Below, one piece after another: positions 33,460 through 44,545 of a stretch of 64,000 nt of DNA (position 1 is the stretch's first letter; each line of letters opens with the position of its first letter). The notes under the pieces were generated by a model, which saw nothing but the letters and a program-made list of their open reading frames with translations, searched no databases and had not been told where the DNA came from. Position numbers and translations under genes: made by a program. Source of the DNA: Distichodus sexfasciatus (lineage: Eukaryota > Chordata > Actinopteri > Characiformes > Distichodontidae); NCBI GenBank assembly GCA_032718565.1, contig JAVGVS010000025.1:1026840-1090839 (forward strand). The letters are read 5' to 3'.

Positions 33460-33680
33460 AATGGTATATTTGCTTAAGCCATTTAAACCCATGGCTGTAT
33501 GCCATCAGTCAGGAGCGGCAAAATATAGACGACCCATTTTTCATATTCACATTTTACCAGCCCTGTGCCCATTCAAATGTCTAGAGTTATTACCTTTATT
33601 AAGCAGGACCTCAATGCAAATCAGCATTTGCATGTGGAACCACAACAGAGTAGGAGGTTTATGGTTTAGATAACACATTC
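33460..33680. promoter_or_regulatory. Candidate enhancer with inverted octamer pair and RUNX site
   Basis: Two perfect octamers face each other: ATGCAAAT at 33614-33621 and ATTTGCAT at 33626-33633, four bases apart. Immediately after lies TGTGGAACCACAA at 33633-33645, with an exact RUNX site AACCACAA at 33638-33645 and a TGTGG half site before it. Flanking sequence from 33460 is complex and repeat-free. OCT and RUNX factors are known lymphoid and neural regulators; a link to bcl11b is inference. Confidence 0.45.
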
Positions 33681-34458
33681 CAATGATACACAGTTACACA
33701 GCAGAAATACACTGCACGATCACTATAGCTCTGTTTTACTTCATGGCTGATTTTATGTCTTTTATGTATTTAAGTATTTTTATGATTTATTTGTTAAGTC
33801 TTTCTTTGAAGAATATACAAAGTAGAGACGGCAAAGAGAGACACCTAGAATCTGTTTCAGGCGTCTTTGAAAAACCTTGAGGATGTTCACGTCTGATTTG
33901 AGAAGATTTCATGTTTCTAATCCATAAAGGAAAAGTGTTAGTGTTCAGAAGAGCTAAATTTTGTACATTATCTTTGTTTCATCCATTTCTAATGATCACA
34001 TAACTTCGAATCTATGATCTATGTGTTACTGTTTTGTAGCTTTGAAATTTCTGTTTTACCTGCACTGTCACTTTTTTCATTTTCAAGGACTTTGACTCTT
34101 TAATCAACACCTTCTAGCCAATCAACACTTCTGTGTGTGTGTGTGTGTGTGTGCAAACACTTAAAAGAACAGTAGCATTGAAACAAGAAGAAATTGCGCT
34201 GATCAAGATCTGACACAAAATATGTTTTATTACCTGAGCAAAACAGAATAAAAACAAATATATTTCAAAATTTAATTCAGAAACATCATTAAAATGTAAT
34301 GATATGTTAATTTTGATTTTAAAATTATAAATCATTTATAAATCACTTAAAAAACTGGCCTCAATGTACTGTACATCCTCAAAACACACTTTCATACCTT
34401 GGCTTTTAAGTACGCATTAGAATTGCATTTGTCCTTTTTGTTTGAATAAAGTGAATTA
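33681..34458. other. No gene seen; (TG)n
   Basis: (TG)n at 34132-34153. AT-rich otherwise. Confidence 0.4.
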
Positions 34459-34586
34459 AAGTGATTGATTATTTGTCATTGTGAACACAGCACAGCACAG
34501 CACATCTTGCAAATATAACCCATCACAACCAAATTTAACCCATCCCAGAAGGAGCAGTGGGCAGCTGACGTGCAGCATCTCACCAG
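34459..34586 (-). repeat. SINE family A (copy 11), 5'-truncated
   Basis: Minus orientation. Only the tail half is present: GTGATTGATTATTTGTCATT to AGGAGCAGTGGGCAGCTGAC. The tRNA-like head is missing, as in incomplete reverse transcription. Confidence 0.75.
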
Positions 34587-34839
34587 TTTTATTCTGATTG
34601 TACAGCAGTTTGTTCAGTTGTTATTGAATTGAGTTGATTTGAAAGTTTATTTATTAAGGTACATAATTTCACATCATGTGATATGTGGTTTATAAATGAA
34701 CTTTTAAACTAACTTTTTACAAGACTTTGTCACAAAGTAGCACATAATAAAAGTTACATATAATTTGACTTGGCTTTGTTCATTAACATCAGATAGAAAT
34801 TATCCAGCCTTTCAGAAGTAGCTCTAGGAGCTGTGCACT

Positions 34840-35425
34840 GCCCAGGCTTATCTGCTCAGCATTTGTAAGTGACCTCACAGATTGATCGTCCTTCGTTCAG
34901 TACACATTCCAAAGCTCGTTAAGCGCAGGTAATCAGGTCGCTAGTAATTAAACATGCCCTCACCTGATGAGAGCAGTTTGCCGGATCGACTACTCTGTGC
35001 TCATGCTTGCATTCTGGCTGTAATTCCAGCTTGAATTATGGAAAAAGGGAAAAAACAGAACGGGGCCTGAGCATCTCCAATCTCGCCTATATTATAATGA
35101 CCCGGCGAAAGCCTTCGGAGAAGCCGAGGCCGTGCTTATATATCACCATAATTGAGGCGGGCAGCTTTGGGGTCGAGCCGCACCGGGACAGTCTGAGTAA
35201 GCGGAAAAAAACAAGCGGAGGCATGCAGCGAAAGGGACGAATATTAATCGGCATGGCGGTGGCCGACACGGGGTGCGTTTCATTACAAAGACTAATGGTC
35301 CACTTGAGTAAACCCTCCATCCAATATCGGGGCTTGTTTGACCCTCACTGGCCTGGTTTTAAATATAATGCGGATGAAAAGGCAGCGACTCTGATGGGTC
35401 ACCGGCAGACGTTTCGATATCATCG
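34840..35425. other. Candidate conserved noncoding element 15
   Basis: GCGCAGGTAATCAGGTCGC, GCTAGTAATTAAACATGCCC near 34940, CTTGAATTATGGAAAAAGGG, TATATTATAATGACCCGGCG near 35088 and CATATATCACCATAATTGAGGCG-like sequence near 35137. Frames open on both strands reflect composition. One of the strongest by texture; it ends where element I begins at 35428. Confidence 0.43.
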
Positions 35426-35427
35426 TT

Positions 35428-35910
35428 AGTGTTGGGGAAGGTACTTTTAAACGGTAGCTTTTCAAGATACAATTATGATTAAAAGAAGTTAAGCTACAGC
35501 CAACACACTTTTAGATATAGTAGTTAGTTACACTAACTCTAAGCTACAGAGTAAAAGTAGCTAACTACATCCAAGCTATTTTACAGTCACAGATGCTTGC
35601 TTCCATCTTGGCCAAAGTGGGCTCCATCCTCCGCAGCTGCCATTAGTGTGGTGTGATGCAATGAGTGTGCTCTACAGGGGAACTGTAGCATGTCAGATTG
35701 ACTTTTGAAAAAACGCCATTGAAATGACCCATATTTGTAAATTTTTTGTTTCTTTTGTAACAATGTAGCATTTTGCCACATCGCGACTATTTTTTGTCAT
35801 AGAAATACTTTTTTACTTTTACAGCATTTCAGAATTAGCTTCACTACTGGAATTCTACTGAAAAAGTAGTTCAGTTAGTAGCTACTTGTAGTTAGCTACT
35901 CCCCAACACT
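35428..35910 (+). mobile_element. hAT-like element I, intact copy with inverted ends
   Basis: The start AGTGTTGGGGAAGGTACTTT and the reverse complement of the end, AGTGTTGGGGAGTAGCTAAC, share the AGTGTTGGGGA terminus seen in many fish hAT-related MITEs. The interior is repeat-like (TAGCTAACTAC motifs) and non-coding. An inverted, disrupted relative is at 32473-33222. Confidence 0.72.
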
Positions 35911-36109
35911 GATCCCACAACACTTTCAGCCTTAACCCTCCATGTGCCAACGTGCGAGAACCAGTGCACATCGAATGCAAGCCGGGAAGAAATTTTCAGC
36001 ATAGACAGGAGGTGGCCCACTGTGGTTAGCTGGTGTTTGCATGTTGGCAGTTATTCAGTTTGCCCTCAAGTGTGTCCCCCCCCCAACAGCGTTATGCCCA
36101 CACTGAGGT

Positions 36110-36610
36110 TGTAACACTCGACACAAAACACACTGTGAAAATTCTCGGCTGCTGTCGACAAAACATTTTCTTCCCTAAAGAAATAATACAAGGGCTCTGT
36201 TAAGCCCCAGCACCGCTGCCTGGTCTTGTTTTTGTGGAATGCCGTCGCAACCGGAGAAAATGGTATGCAGAGGGCCGAGGGCGAGCGAGGTGGTGGGGTG
36301 TGAGGAGGGGGGCAAGCGTTGGGCCAAACATGCAGAGGGAAATCACCCTTTAATAGCCTGTACTGTATATACAAATACCACAAAGCATTGCCAAACTGCC
36401 CTTTTTCCCTTTTTAATCTCGCTTCGTGAGAATATTGCAATAAGAGTCCCAATCTGATCCTGGACCGCGATTTGAGAAAGGTCAGCTTATCTCTCAGACG
36501 CACATATGCAAGCGACAGAGGAAATATATATAACGACAATGCGCAGAACAGTCAACGAAATCACAAGGTGGAAAAAGGAGATTTTATCATGAAATAAAAA
36601 TATATAAAAA
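36110..36610. other. Candidate conserved noncoding element 16
   Basis: CCCTTTAATAGCCTGTACTG, TTTTTAATCTCGCTTCGTG, TGAAATAAAAATATATAAAA and the GC-balanced block at 36230-36330. A C-run sits at 36077-36085. Confidence 0.36.
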
Positions 36611-36689
36611 GGGGGGCAACGTGTCTCGGATCCGACATTGTACGGGGCAATGTGACGCTTATCAAAAGGAAATCGAAAGATTGAAGAAT

Positions 36690-37020
36690 TTGCTAGTCAC
36701 CTCACGCACACACACATGCTTATACATACATACATGTACATGCACACACCTGAGAATAGACACACAAAGGCATACACACACCCGCATCCCCCTGCACGCT
36801 GTCCCTTATTTCCATTCCCCCAGCCCCAATCTTTCATCAGCTCATTTGGCACTGAAAGAAGAGGTGAACAACTTCACACTATGAGACTATATCCAGCTTT
36901 GGTTAAAAGAGAAGGCATTTCTCCCTCCATCCTTCTCTCTCTCTCTTTCTCTCTCTGTCTCTCTCACTGGGAGGAGGTGGAGTTGGATCTTGGGTTTCAC
37001 TAGAGCTCTGGCCCCGGGGC
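36690..37020. repeat. (CA)-rich and (CT)n low complexity
   Basis: CA-rich stretches at 36706-36790 and CT-rich at 36926-36966. The frames across here are translated repeats. Confidence 0.6.
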
Positions 37021-37383
37021 TAGCTGGCTGGTACTGAGAGGTATGTAAACCATCGGAACGGGTCAGAGCAGTTCACTCTCCCAGCGTCTGCCTTAACCCT
37101 TCACTGTCTGCTTCTCTGACCCTTAACCAAAAAACCATGTTAATGTTCATTTTATTAAGGAAATGTGAGTAATCTTCCGTAAGCGTATCTTCCTTTTATA
37201 CTTTATGTGTTGGTAAACAAATTAAAGTATTAGCAGTAAACAGGTAAGTGTGCTATAGTTTTTGGACTAAATGCAAATTGGGCCATTGTTTCGTTTATAA
37301 GAGTACTCTATTTAGTGTAGGAGTATTTAGCTTTGAGTACCTGAGTTCAAGTCACTGGGTGATCGTGGTCTAGTTTTTAGTTT

Positions 37384-37630
37384 TAGTGATTATTTGTCAT
37401 TGTAAACACACCACAGCACAGAACACAGTGCACCACAACCAAATGTGTCCTCTGCATTTGACCCATCTGTGAAGGAGCAATGAGCAGCTTTTTTGGCAGC
37501 GTCCAGGGAGCAGTGCTTAGGGACGATATCCTGTTCATGAGTACCTCAGTGGTACCTTTACCAGTCCGGGACTTGAACTGGCAATCCTTGGATTATAGGG
37601 CCAACTCCCTAACTGTTATGCCAACACTGC
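37384..37630 (-). repeat. SINE family A (copy 12), near full length
   Basis: Minus orientation with TATTTGTCATTGTAAACACA, GAGTACCTCAGTGGTACC, CGGGACTTGAACTGGCAATC. It abuts the tandem hairpin array starting at 37674. Confidence 0.85.
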
Positions 37631-37673
37631 TATGTCTCCAACTACAAAGCACATAGACTTACACTTTTAGGGG

Positions 37674-38088
37674 CAGTTTCTCAGTCGAGGATTAAGGCTA
37701 GTCGTAAACTAGTTTTCAGTTTCAATGGTAAATTTCAATTGGTAGAACAGCTTAGTCCAAGACTTGCCTTAATCCATGAGCAAGAAACCAGCTCTACGTG
37801 CCAGTTTCTCAAACTAGGATTGAGTCTATGCCTAGAAACTTTGAGTTTCAATGGTGAATCTCCTTTGGTACTGCAGTTTAGTACAAGACTAGGCTTAATC
37901 CTTGTTCTAAAAGTCAACCCTAAGTGTAGGACCAATAGACTAAGACTTTTCATGATAGTTTCCCAAACAATGATTAAGTCTATGTCTAGACTATCTTTGA
38001 ATTTCAGCAGTGAATCTCCATTGTACTTGGAATTTAGTCCAAGACTAGGTTTAATCCATATTCAAGAAATTAGCTCTTCTAGTATGGA
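37674..38088 (+). repeat. Three tandem units of a hairpin-forming repeat
   Basis: Units start at 37674 (CAGTTTCTCAGTCGAGGATT), 37802 (CAGTTTCTCAAACTAGGATT) and 37956 (TAGTTTCCCAAACAATGATT), of about 128, 154 and 130 bp. Each ends with a segment inverted to its own start (for example AGTCCAAGACTTGCCTTAAT, then GAGCAAGAAAC). So each unit is a fold-back element repeated in tandem. The 118-codon frame across it is a translated repeat. Confidence 0.8.
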
Positions 38089-38746
38089 AAGTTGACTTAA
38101 ATATATTTTCACTTATACTGGTGAAATATAAACTGAGAGTATTCTTTACTAGTTATTTTTAGTTCAGTTGAAATATTCTAATAGCACACTTGAATATACT
38201 TGTTTTTGGTAAGAGGATACACACGTGAGCTCAGATCATTGTAAGAACAAAGGACTTGATGGTCACAGCCCGTCTGACCGGCTTGACCTCTGATCCCGAG
38301 GTCACTGGGGAGCAGGAGTGAGTAGGTGAAGAAGGGGAGCAACATCCTGGCAGTATGATGAAAGAGAGAACAATTGGCGTTCTGTTAAATAAACGCAGCA
38401 GTATGATATAATCCAATCAACGTGGTGGTAGGAATTAAGCCATGGCAGAACAGGAAGAATGACAAGTACATTATGAGGAGGGGCAGAAAAAAGCAAACTG
38501 TCAGTGTTTACAGTGGGTTTGCTGTGAGACTGCCAAGCTTAAAGCATATCAGCGTACCTGGCTTCAGTCTCTCTCTCTCTCTCTCTCACTTGCTTTTTGG
38601 ATGAGTGCAGAATTATCGCAGCCCTTTAGCTGCAGCTGCCAGCTCTCTCATTTGGTGGCCTTTTGATCATAGACTGGTCAGAGAATTTGGCCATGAAAGG
38701 CGTGTTTAGTAACGTGATACAGAGTGCAGAGCCAGCCAGGTCTTCT
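38089..38746. other. No gene seen; short (CT)n
   Basis: (CT)n at 38569-38588. Unassigned otherwise. Confidence 0.4.
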
Positions 38747-38748
38747 CA

Positions 38749-38779
<31 letters not shown>

Positions 38780-38823
38780 TCTCTCCCTGTCTCACACACA
38801 CATATACACACAAACACACACAC
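38747..38823. repeat. Compound (CT)n(CA)n microsatellite
   Basis: CT repeat 38747-38790 followed by CA-rich sequence. Confidence 0.9.
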
Positions 38824-39414
38824 CTCTCAGAGGTCGAATTCTGAGCCACAGGCCTAAAGAACACCCTGTTCAACAGGGCTTTGGTTTTACAGCGGTCTGT
38901 CATTGAGGTCGGTGCACCGCAACCTCGTGGCCTTTCACAGCCCTCTGAAGGAAATGGCCCTAGCTCCATGGGACGCAGCTCACATGGCACTTTTCCACTT
39001 GCACCAGGAACCACACCAGACCCCAAACGAAAGTTTTTCCATTATAAATAAAGCATCCCATACCTGACCGTACCTGCACTTGACTGGTCGAAATGTGGAT
39101 GTGTGAACTTTATACATTATGGAATATGTTTATTTAAAAAAAACTTCAATGGAGATACAAACCAGTAATGACTGAGAAACAGATGAGGTGCAAGCATTCC
39201 TGTCCATTTAGACAGGAAATAAGATTTGGAGGAAGTTGTCCTACGCTAAGAGAAATGAGAAGGAGTACCAGGGTGTCACTCACAAAGTACAAATATTTCC
39301 AAAAAACTCAAACATGTATATAAAAAATAACCACATAATGGTTGGGTCAATGATATGACATGCATATTTTTGTCAGGCTCATAGTAGATAGATGGTTGAT
39401 AACTATGATGCGAA

Positions 39415-39876
39415 TTAGGGGTGTTGAAATTCATCATATAATCTATGCATTCCGATGCAGACATGGACGATTCTGCATTGATGCAACGGCAGACCATAAT
39501 CGATTATAACAAAGGTCTTCAAGCCGCAATCCACTGCCCCCTAGTGATCTGAACTAGTGGAATTTTTTTTCATTTGTGAAAACATTTCCAGATGATTTGG
39601 GCATCTTTATGAATAATGAATTTAATGCAAATATCTAAAAAGTAATACAAAAAAATACTCCCCCACACTCAGACTGCTTAGTCTGGGACAGAAGCAGTTC
39701 TGACTATGGCATAAAATTTCAAGTTATAAAGAACGTCCCGGTAGCAACTATGGCTGCACGATCTGCGTGCAATGTGAAGTAATGTAGAAAAATTGATGGC
39801 ATGCATTGTGATGCATCGAGATATTGCATTGAATTGAATTGTTGACCTAATAAATGTACTTGAATCAAATTGTGAG
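39415..39876 (+). repeat. Dispersed repeat D, copy 2
   Basis: This is the second copy of the element at 467-1045, with the same order of landmarks and several internal deletions. The CTCF-like motif is retained here as ACTGCCCCCTAGTGA at 39533-39547 and is a better match to the consensus than in copy 1. Confidence 0.75.
39533..39547 (-). promoter_or_regulatory. CTCF-like motif in repeat D copy 2
   Basis: The minus strand reads TCACTAGGGGGCAGT, close to the vertebrate CTCF core CCASYAGRGGGCRST. The sister copy has CCACTAGGGAGCAGT at 598-584. Occupancy is not shown by sequence. Confidence 0.4.
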
Positions 39877-40160
39877 TAAAGGTACTGAATGAATTCATTT
39901 GTATTCATTTTTATTATTATTTTTCTGCCTTTTAATGTAAAACCTGGGTGCTAAAATTACTAAATACCTGGCCACAAGAATGCAATAATCATAAATTATT
40001 GGATAAACATAACTTAGAATTAGAAATTTTTGGTTGTGCCAAATATAAAATAAATTTAAACACTTATCTAATGAAACTTGTTTAAACACATTGTTTCAAA
40101 CTCAAAAATATGCATGACATCCATTTAAAACAAAAACATTTGAAGCTTTATTTGTCATTG

Positions 40161-40394
40161 ACTTGGTTACAGAGTTGGCTCTGTGATCAGAAGGTTGCCG
40201 GTTCAGTGCTCGACAGGCAAAGGTACCGCTGAGGTACTCATGAGCAAGGTAGTGTCCCCAAACATTGCACTTCGAAAGCTGCCAAAAGCTGCCCACTTCT
40301 CCTTCACGGATGAATCAAATGCAAAGATCACATTTGGTTGTGGTGCACTGTGTGGTGTGCTGTGCTGTGTTCACAATGACAAATAATCACTCAT
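40161..40394 (+). repeat. SINE family A (copy 13)
   Basis: Plus orientation with GATCAGAAGGTTGCCGGTTC, GAGGTACTCATGAGCAAGG, GGTTGTGGTGCACTGTGTGG and the tail TTCACAATGACAAATAATCA. Confidence 0.85.
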
Positions 40395-41229
40395 ATAGAA
40401 AAAAGGAGAAGTAGACAAACATAGGCGTAAACAGCAGTACTCTTACCAGGTCTTATACTGTGGAGAATCAAAGTATCCTGCAAAATGTAATTCTGAATTC
40501 TGAATGTTACAGTGAAAGAATGTTGAAAACCTGTCAACATCTGCCAAAATTAAGGCCAAAGGTACATAGCCCCCTTTTTGTAATATTGTGCAAGTGTGTG
40601 GGTATGACAAAAAGTTTAGCCTTTAGATGTTCAACTAAGGTTGAAAAGGTTACTGCAAGTTCCAGGTGACAAAGACGCTGCAGGACGGTGGAGTTCATGC
40701 AGCATATCATGAGTTCATCTGGTAGAAAATTCTAGAGGTTTCTGCAAAGTCTAGGTACAGGTCCAGGTGCATATCAGAGTACAAGTTGAACAGTGCAGTG
40801 GAAAGGCTCTCAGTCTCAGCCTAAACACTGAGTTGAGATGATTTCTCTGACTCACCATGTCTTCACATTACAGAGACTGAGCGGTTGCGGCATGGCCTCC
40901 ATCTGTGTTCAACTAGCCGCTAGCTGATTGCAGGGTATGACAATAAAATTAATGCATTGGAGATAAAGAAAGAAAGTATAATATTTTCATTTAGGTAATT
41001 TCCTGAAATGTCTACATTTAGTCCGGAGACAAATCCAACAATAGCTCTCTTATGACATGTGGCGTATAAAGCAGGACACACTGACCTCAATCTAGAGGCT
41101 CATAAAGACACCCACAAAACTCCATCCCTACGCTTCAGTGGGTAATTATAAATGTTACAGTTCCCTCTGGGGAATACACACACACACACACATCTGCATA
41201 CGACATCTAGCAATGGGCCATTCATTTCC
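40395..41229. other. No gene seen; (CA)n
   Basis: (CA)n at 41174-41192. Otherwise unassigned. Confidence 0.4.
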
Positions 41230-41560
41230 TGTGGAATCCACAACATTAACCTCTCAGACACGAATCCATTCCACTGTAAATTAGAGCCTAATTAATCAGT
41301 GCAGCTCATCTTAAGATCATATGTCAGAGAGAAGGCAGTTCCACAGCAGCAGGAGCTGAAATTAGGTGCCTTCCCTGCTGAAACTCCCGGTCCGGCAAGA
41401 TGATTTTAGCTGATCATCAGCATAATCCTGCCCGTAAAGACCCATATAACTTGTTTTGAATCCCTTCAGGCAGGTTTTGATGTCAGACTAACTTGGCAAA
41501 TCAGCAGTGTTTAGAAGCCCCGGCCCAACCTGACCAGCACTAAGCAACAAATAAATGAAA
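41230..41560. other. Candidate conserved noncoding element 17
   Basis: TAATTAAT at 41289-41296 within GAGCCTAATTAATCAGTGCA, then CATCTTAAGATCATATGTCA and GATTTTAGCTGATCATCAGC. Complex, repeat-free. Confidence 0.38.
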
Positions 41561-41623
41561 CATGGTCGTTTTTAAGAAACATGCAGAACAGGTTGGTATA
41601 TAGAATACTAGAATACTACTACC

Positions 41624-41847
41624 AGTTGGTAGTGTAACGGTTAGGGAGTTGGCCGCACGATCAGAAGACTGGTAAAGGTACCACTGAGGCACTCATGATC
41701 AAGATACCGTCCCCAAGTGCTGCCCCCCAGGCATTGCCCAAAAAGTTGCCCACTTCTTCTTCATGGATGGGTCAAATGCAGAGATCACATTTGGCTGTGG
41801 TGCACTGTGTGCTTTGCTGTGGTGTGTTCATAATGATAAACTAATCT
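41624..41847 (+). repeat. SINE family A (copy 14)
   Basis: Plus orientation with GTTGGTAGTGTAACGGTTAG, TAAAGGTACCACTGAGGCAC, GATGGGTCAAATGCAGAGAT and GGCTGTGGTGCACTGTGTGC. The B box is deleted. Confidence 0.85.
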
Positions 41848-43364
41848 AAAATTTCAGGTTTTATGTGAAAAATTAAAATAACTTTTTGTTTACTGTTCAG
41901 GGTAGGTGTAGCATTAGTACTATATACAAAATAATAAATTATTATAATTGTATATTATATATCAAGTCATAATGGGATTAATGGCTTGACCTCAAAATGA
42001 TAACAAGACCTGCAAGATTTATTTGGATATTATATCTACGGAACGTCCCAAAAGTATAGTGAGGCATGTGTGTGTTTGGTGTGTTTGAGACTCTTGGTCA
42101 ATGTGCCATGAGCCTGTGGCTAAAGTGCCGTGGTGTAGAAGATGAAAATTGGAAGATTAATAAGCTTTGAGATTTTGTCTGTATTTTCTGCAAGACGGAT
42201 TTATGCCTATCAAGGCCATCTGGTCTTAATAGAACATCAATTGATGTGAATAGGAACAGAGACCAATTTGTTTTCTCACTAGGGGGCATGAAGCTGGTTT
42301 GTACACACACTCTCACACACAAACACAAATCGGCAGTGCAGGATGGTGGTTTGTCTGTGGGAAGGCCAGAGGCTACCTGCCACTTGTGCATGTGTGTGTG
42401 TGAGGTAAAAATGTAAGAGTGTGTAGAGCGGTTGGAACCATGTATGTATTCTTTTATAGGCATACACATTTTATGTGCTTTAATTTAAATATTATGAGTA
42501 TGAGTGTCTTTGTGTGTGTGAATGTATTTGTCAGTCCCCCCAGGATTTCGCTGGCCTTTTTTGGTTTTTCTAAAAAATTTTGATGACAGTTGCGGATGCA
42601 AGTTCTGGAAAATATTGCAATTTGGCCTCCTTTATAATGATTCTTTAACAATTAATTAAAATGAAGGGAACAAAACCATTATTATTTTTATTAACCATTT
42701 ATCATTTAGTTATTTTTGAAGGTAAATGTGAGGCATTTTTATCCAACACATATCCTGCATCTTCTAAACGTAACAAGGTAGTGAGTTCTCTGATGTATGG
42801 CTTAGCGTTTTGCAGGAAATTGCTGAAAAGTTGAAATAATCGATTAAAGTTGCGCAGTAGTAGTGAATTCACAGGGATTGGCTGAATTTGCACTAATAGT
42901 TGCAATCGCAGTGTCGCGAAATCGTAGAGGGTCTGATTTGTGCCAGCATAATTGTAAGATCTAGGTCAGATCTTTGGATCAGAACATTTTAAGCAGCCTT
43001 TGGTTTTTATGCACCAAAAATTTGGAACAGCCAGCCCTTAAATATTCAACAGACCTCTTCCCTAAGTATTTCTGAAGAGCAGCTGAAAACAACAAAAAAA
43101 AAATCCCTGGATTTTCCTATGTAATAGTTTTTATATCTGTATTTTTGTATTTATTTTTTACTTTCACCCATATTCTTTTTTGTATCTTATAACGACATCT
43201 TAATGTTTAAGTGTGTTCTTATTTTATTCTTTTTCAGACTGATTCTAGTTCACTTTTAATTTTTTTGTATTTATTCAATTTATTTTGCGCCCTCTGTAAA
43301 GCATTCGGGGTCTATGCAAGGCAGTATATAACTAAAATGTATTGCATTTATGTTTATGTAATAT
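41848..43364. other. No gene seen
   Basis: AT-rich unassigned sequence; the minus-strand frame at 42098-42469 has no domain. A CTCF-like motif is at 42274-42290. Confidence 0.4.
42274..42290 (+). promoter_or_regulatory. CTCF-like motif
   Basis: The plus strand reads CTCACTAGGGGGCATG, with a good core but a weaker 3' part (CATG instead of CAGT). It points away from the minus-strand motif at 39533-39547, giving a divergent arrangement. Confidence 0.3.
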
Positions 43365-43480
43365 TTCACCCAGAGCAGCTTCAATTTTTCTAATTTCAGG
43401 GAAAGTCTCTCTGAGAGTAATTTGGGGTTAAGGGTCTTGCTCAGGGACCCAAACGATGGTAGTGCTAAAATGTCCTATTC
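43365..43480 (-). repeat. Degraded SINE-like fragment, fourth family
   Basis: TCACCCAGAGCAGCTTCAAT, then GGGGTTAAGGGTCTTGCTCA and GGGACCCAAACGATGGTAGT match the common fish pattern. Head not recognised. Confidence 0.4.
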
Positions 43481-43834
43481 CCTGGACCAGCACCACCCAA
43501 TAATTTTAAATATTAATTTTGTATGTGAGGACTGGTCCTCATGGGAAACACTACAAAAGGTTAGGGTTATGGTTAAATGTAGCTGTAGTGTTATTTACAT
43601 CTAGTGGTTACAGGAGTTTTTGGAATCCAGGGCGTGTTTACTTGAGAAATAAAGATTTAATGGGTTTTTAAGATATTTTAGGACATATAGTTAATATTTA
43701 AGAATTATTCACTTCAAATATACTTGCCTTTATGTGACTTGTGTGTGTATGTGCACATTGGTACAAAGTGTTTATGCATGTGTATGTGTGGGTTGTTTGT
43801 GTGTGTATGTGTGTGCATCCAGGCGTCTGCTGAG

Positions 43835-43890
43835 GGGCTTGGCATTGTGTGGGGGGGGTTTTGGGGAGGTTGTGATGGGGGGTGGTGTGT
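43835..43890 (+). repeat. G-rich and (TG)n-rich low complexity
   Basis: TG-rich sequence at 43740-43816 is followed by G-runs at 43851-43886 (8, 4 and 6 G). The loop between the last two runs is 10 bases, so quadruplex potential is only marginal. Confidence 0.5.
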
Positions 43891-43924
43891 ACCCTCAGCC
43901 AGCCAGCTGGCAGCCTGTAGTCTT

Positions 43925-44480
43925 TGTACAGCCCGGCTTTTCATATTGTCTGCTCAGTTTACAAATAAACATGGCTACGGATGAGGCCCTACAACAAACA
44001 GATAGCCCCAGTCATTGCGGCCGACAAGCCGTGATTTATGCAGAGCGCATCTCTTCTTCAGACCCCTCCGTTCCCACTACCACAAAAACACACACACATA
44101 CTGTACACTCCACCAACCCAACACAGCCTGAATACATGGCTGTGCTCGACCTCGCCGTCACTGCGTAAGATGTTCTCTGGGTCTCGCGCCGGGGCCGAGA
44201 TGGTGTTTGATATTTCGTTACCGTCATAGAGCATCGATAGTACTACGGCGGCGAGGCCGTTTAAGCGCAGATAAAACATGACAAAAGACCTTTTGAATCC
44301 AGCGTTCTCCTTTGACCCGTTCCCAGCGCACACCTCCTTTCCTCGCACGCTCATTCACATACACACACTCGCTGCCTTTTTAAAAGGAAATAATAGATAG
44401 CCGCTTGGAGGAGTGCTGCTCGGTAACTGTGGGAACTGTTTGGTCTTAATTATACCTCAGGACGCGCTTGCGGCCCCTAA
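43925..44480. other. Candidate conserved noncoding element 18
   Basis: AAGCCGTGATTTATGCAGAG near 44024, GATATTTCGTTACCGTCATA near 44207 and TTTGGTCTTAATTATACCTC near 44439, with balanced composition. The overlapping frames (63-144 codons) have no domain. Confidence 0.36.
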
Positions 44481-44490
44481 AGCAATCAGC

Positions 44491-44507
44491 TGTGCGTGTG
44501 TGTGTGT

Positions 44508-44543
<36 letters not shown>
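44491..44543. repeat. (TG)n microsatellite
   Basis: About 26 units with one TCTG break. Confidence 0.95.

Positions 44544-44545
<2 letters not shown>

Noticed and set aside
35007..35429. 140-codon plus-strand frame
   Set aside because: Coincides with a candidate regulatory block; the opposite strand is also open and the peptide has no recognisable domain.
36066..36539. 157-codon minus-strand frame
   Set aside because: No domain, low-complexity Pro/His run from a GC-rich segment; composition effect in a non-coding block.
43851..43886. Strong G-quadruplex
   Set aside because: The last loop is 10 bases, outside the usual limit; kept only as low complexity.
43734..44168. 144-codon plus-strand frame with Cys/Val-rich start
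   Set aside because: The start is a translated (TG)n tract and the rest overlaps a candidate regulatory block with frames open on both strands.
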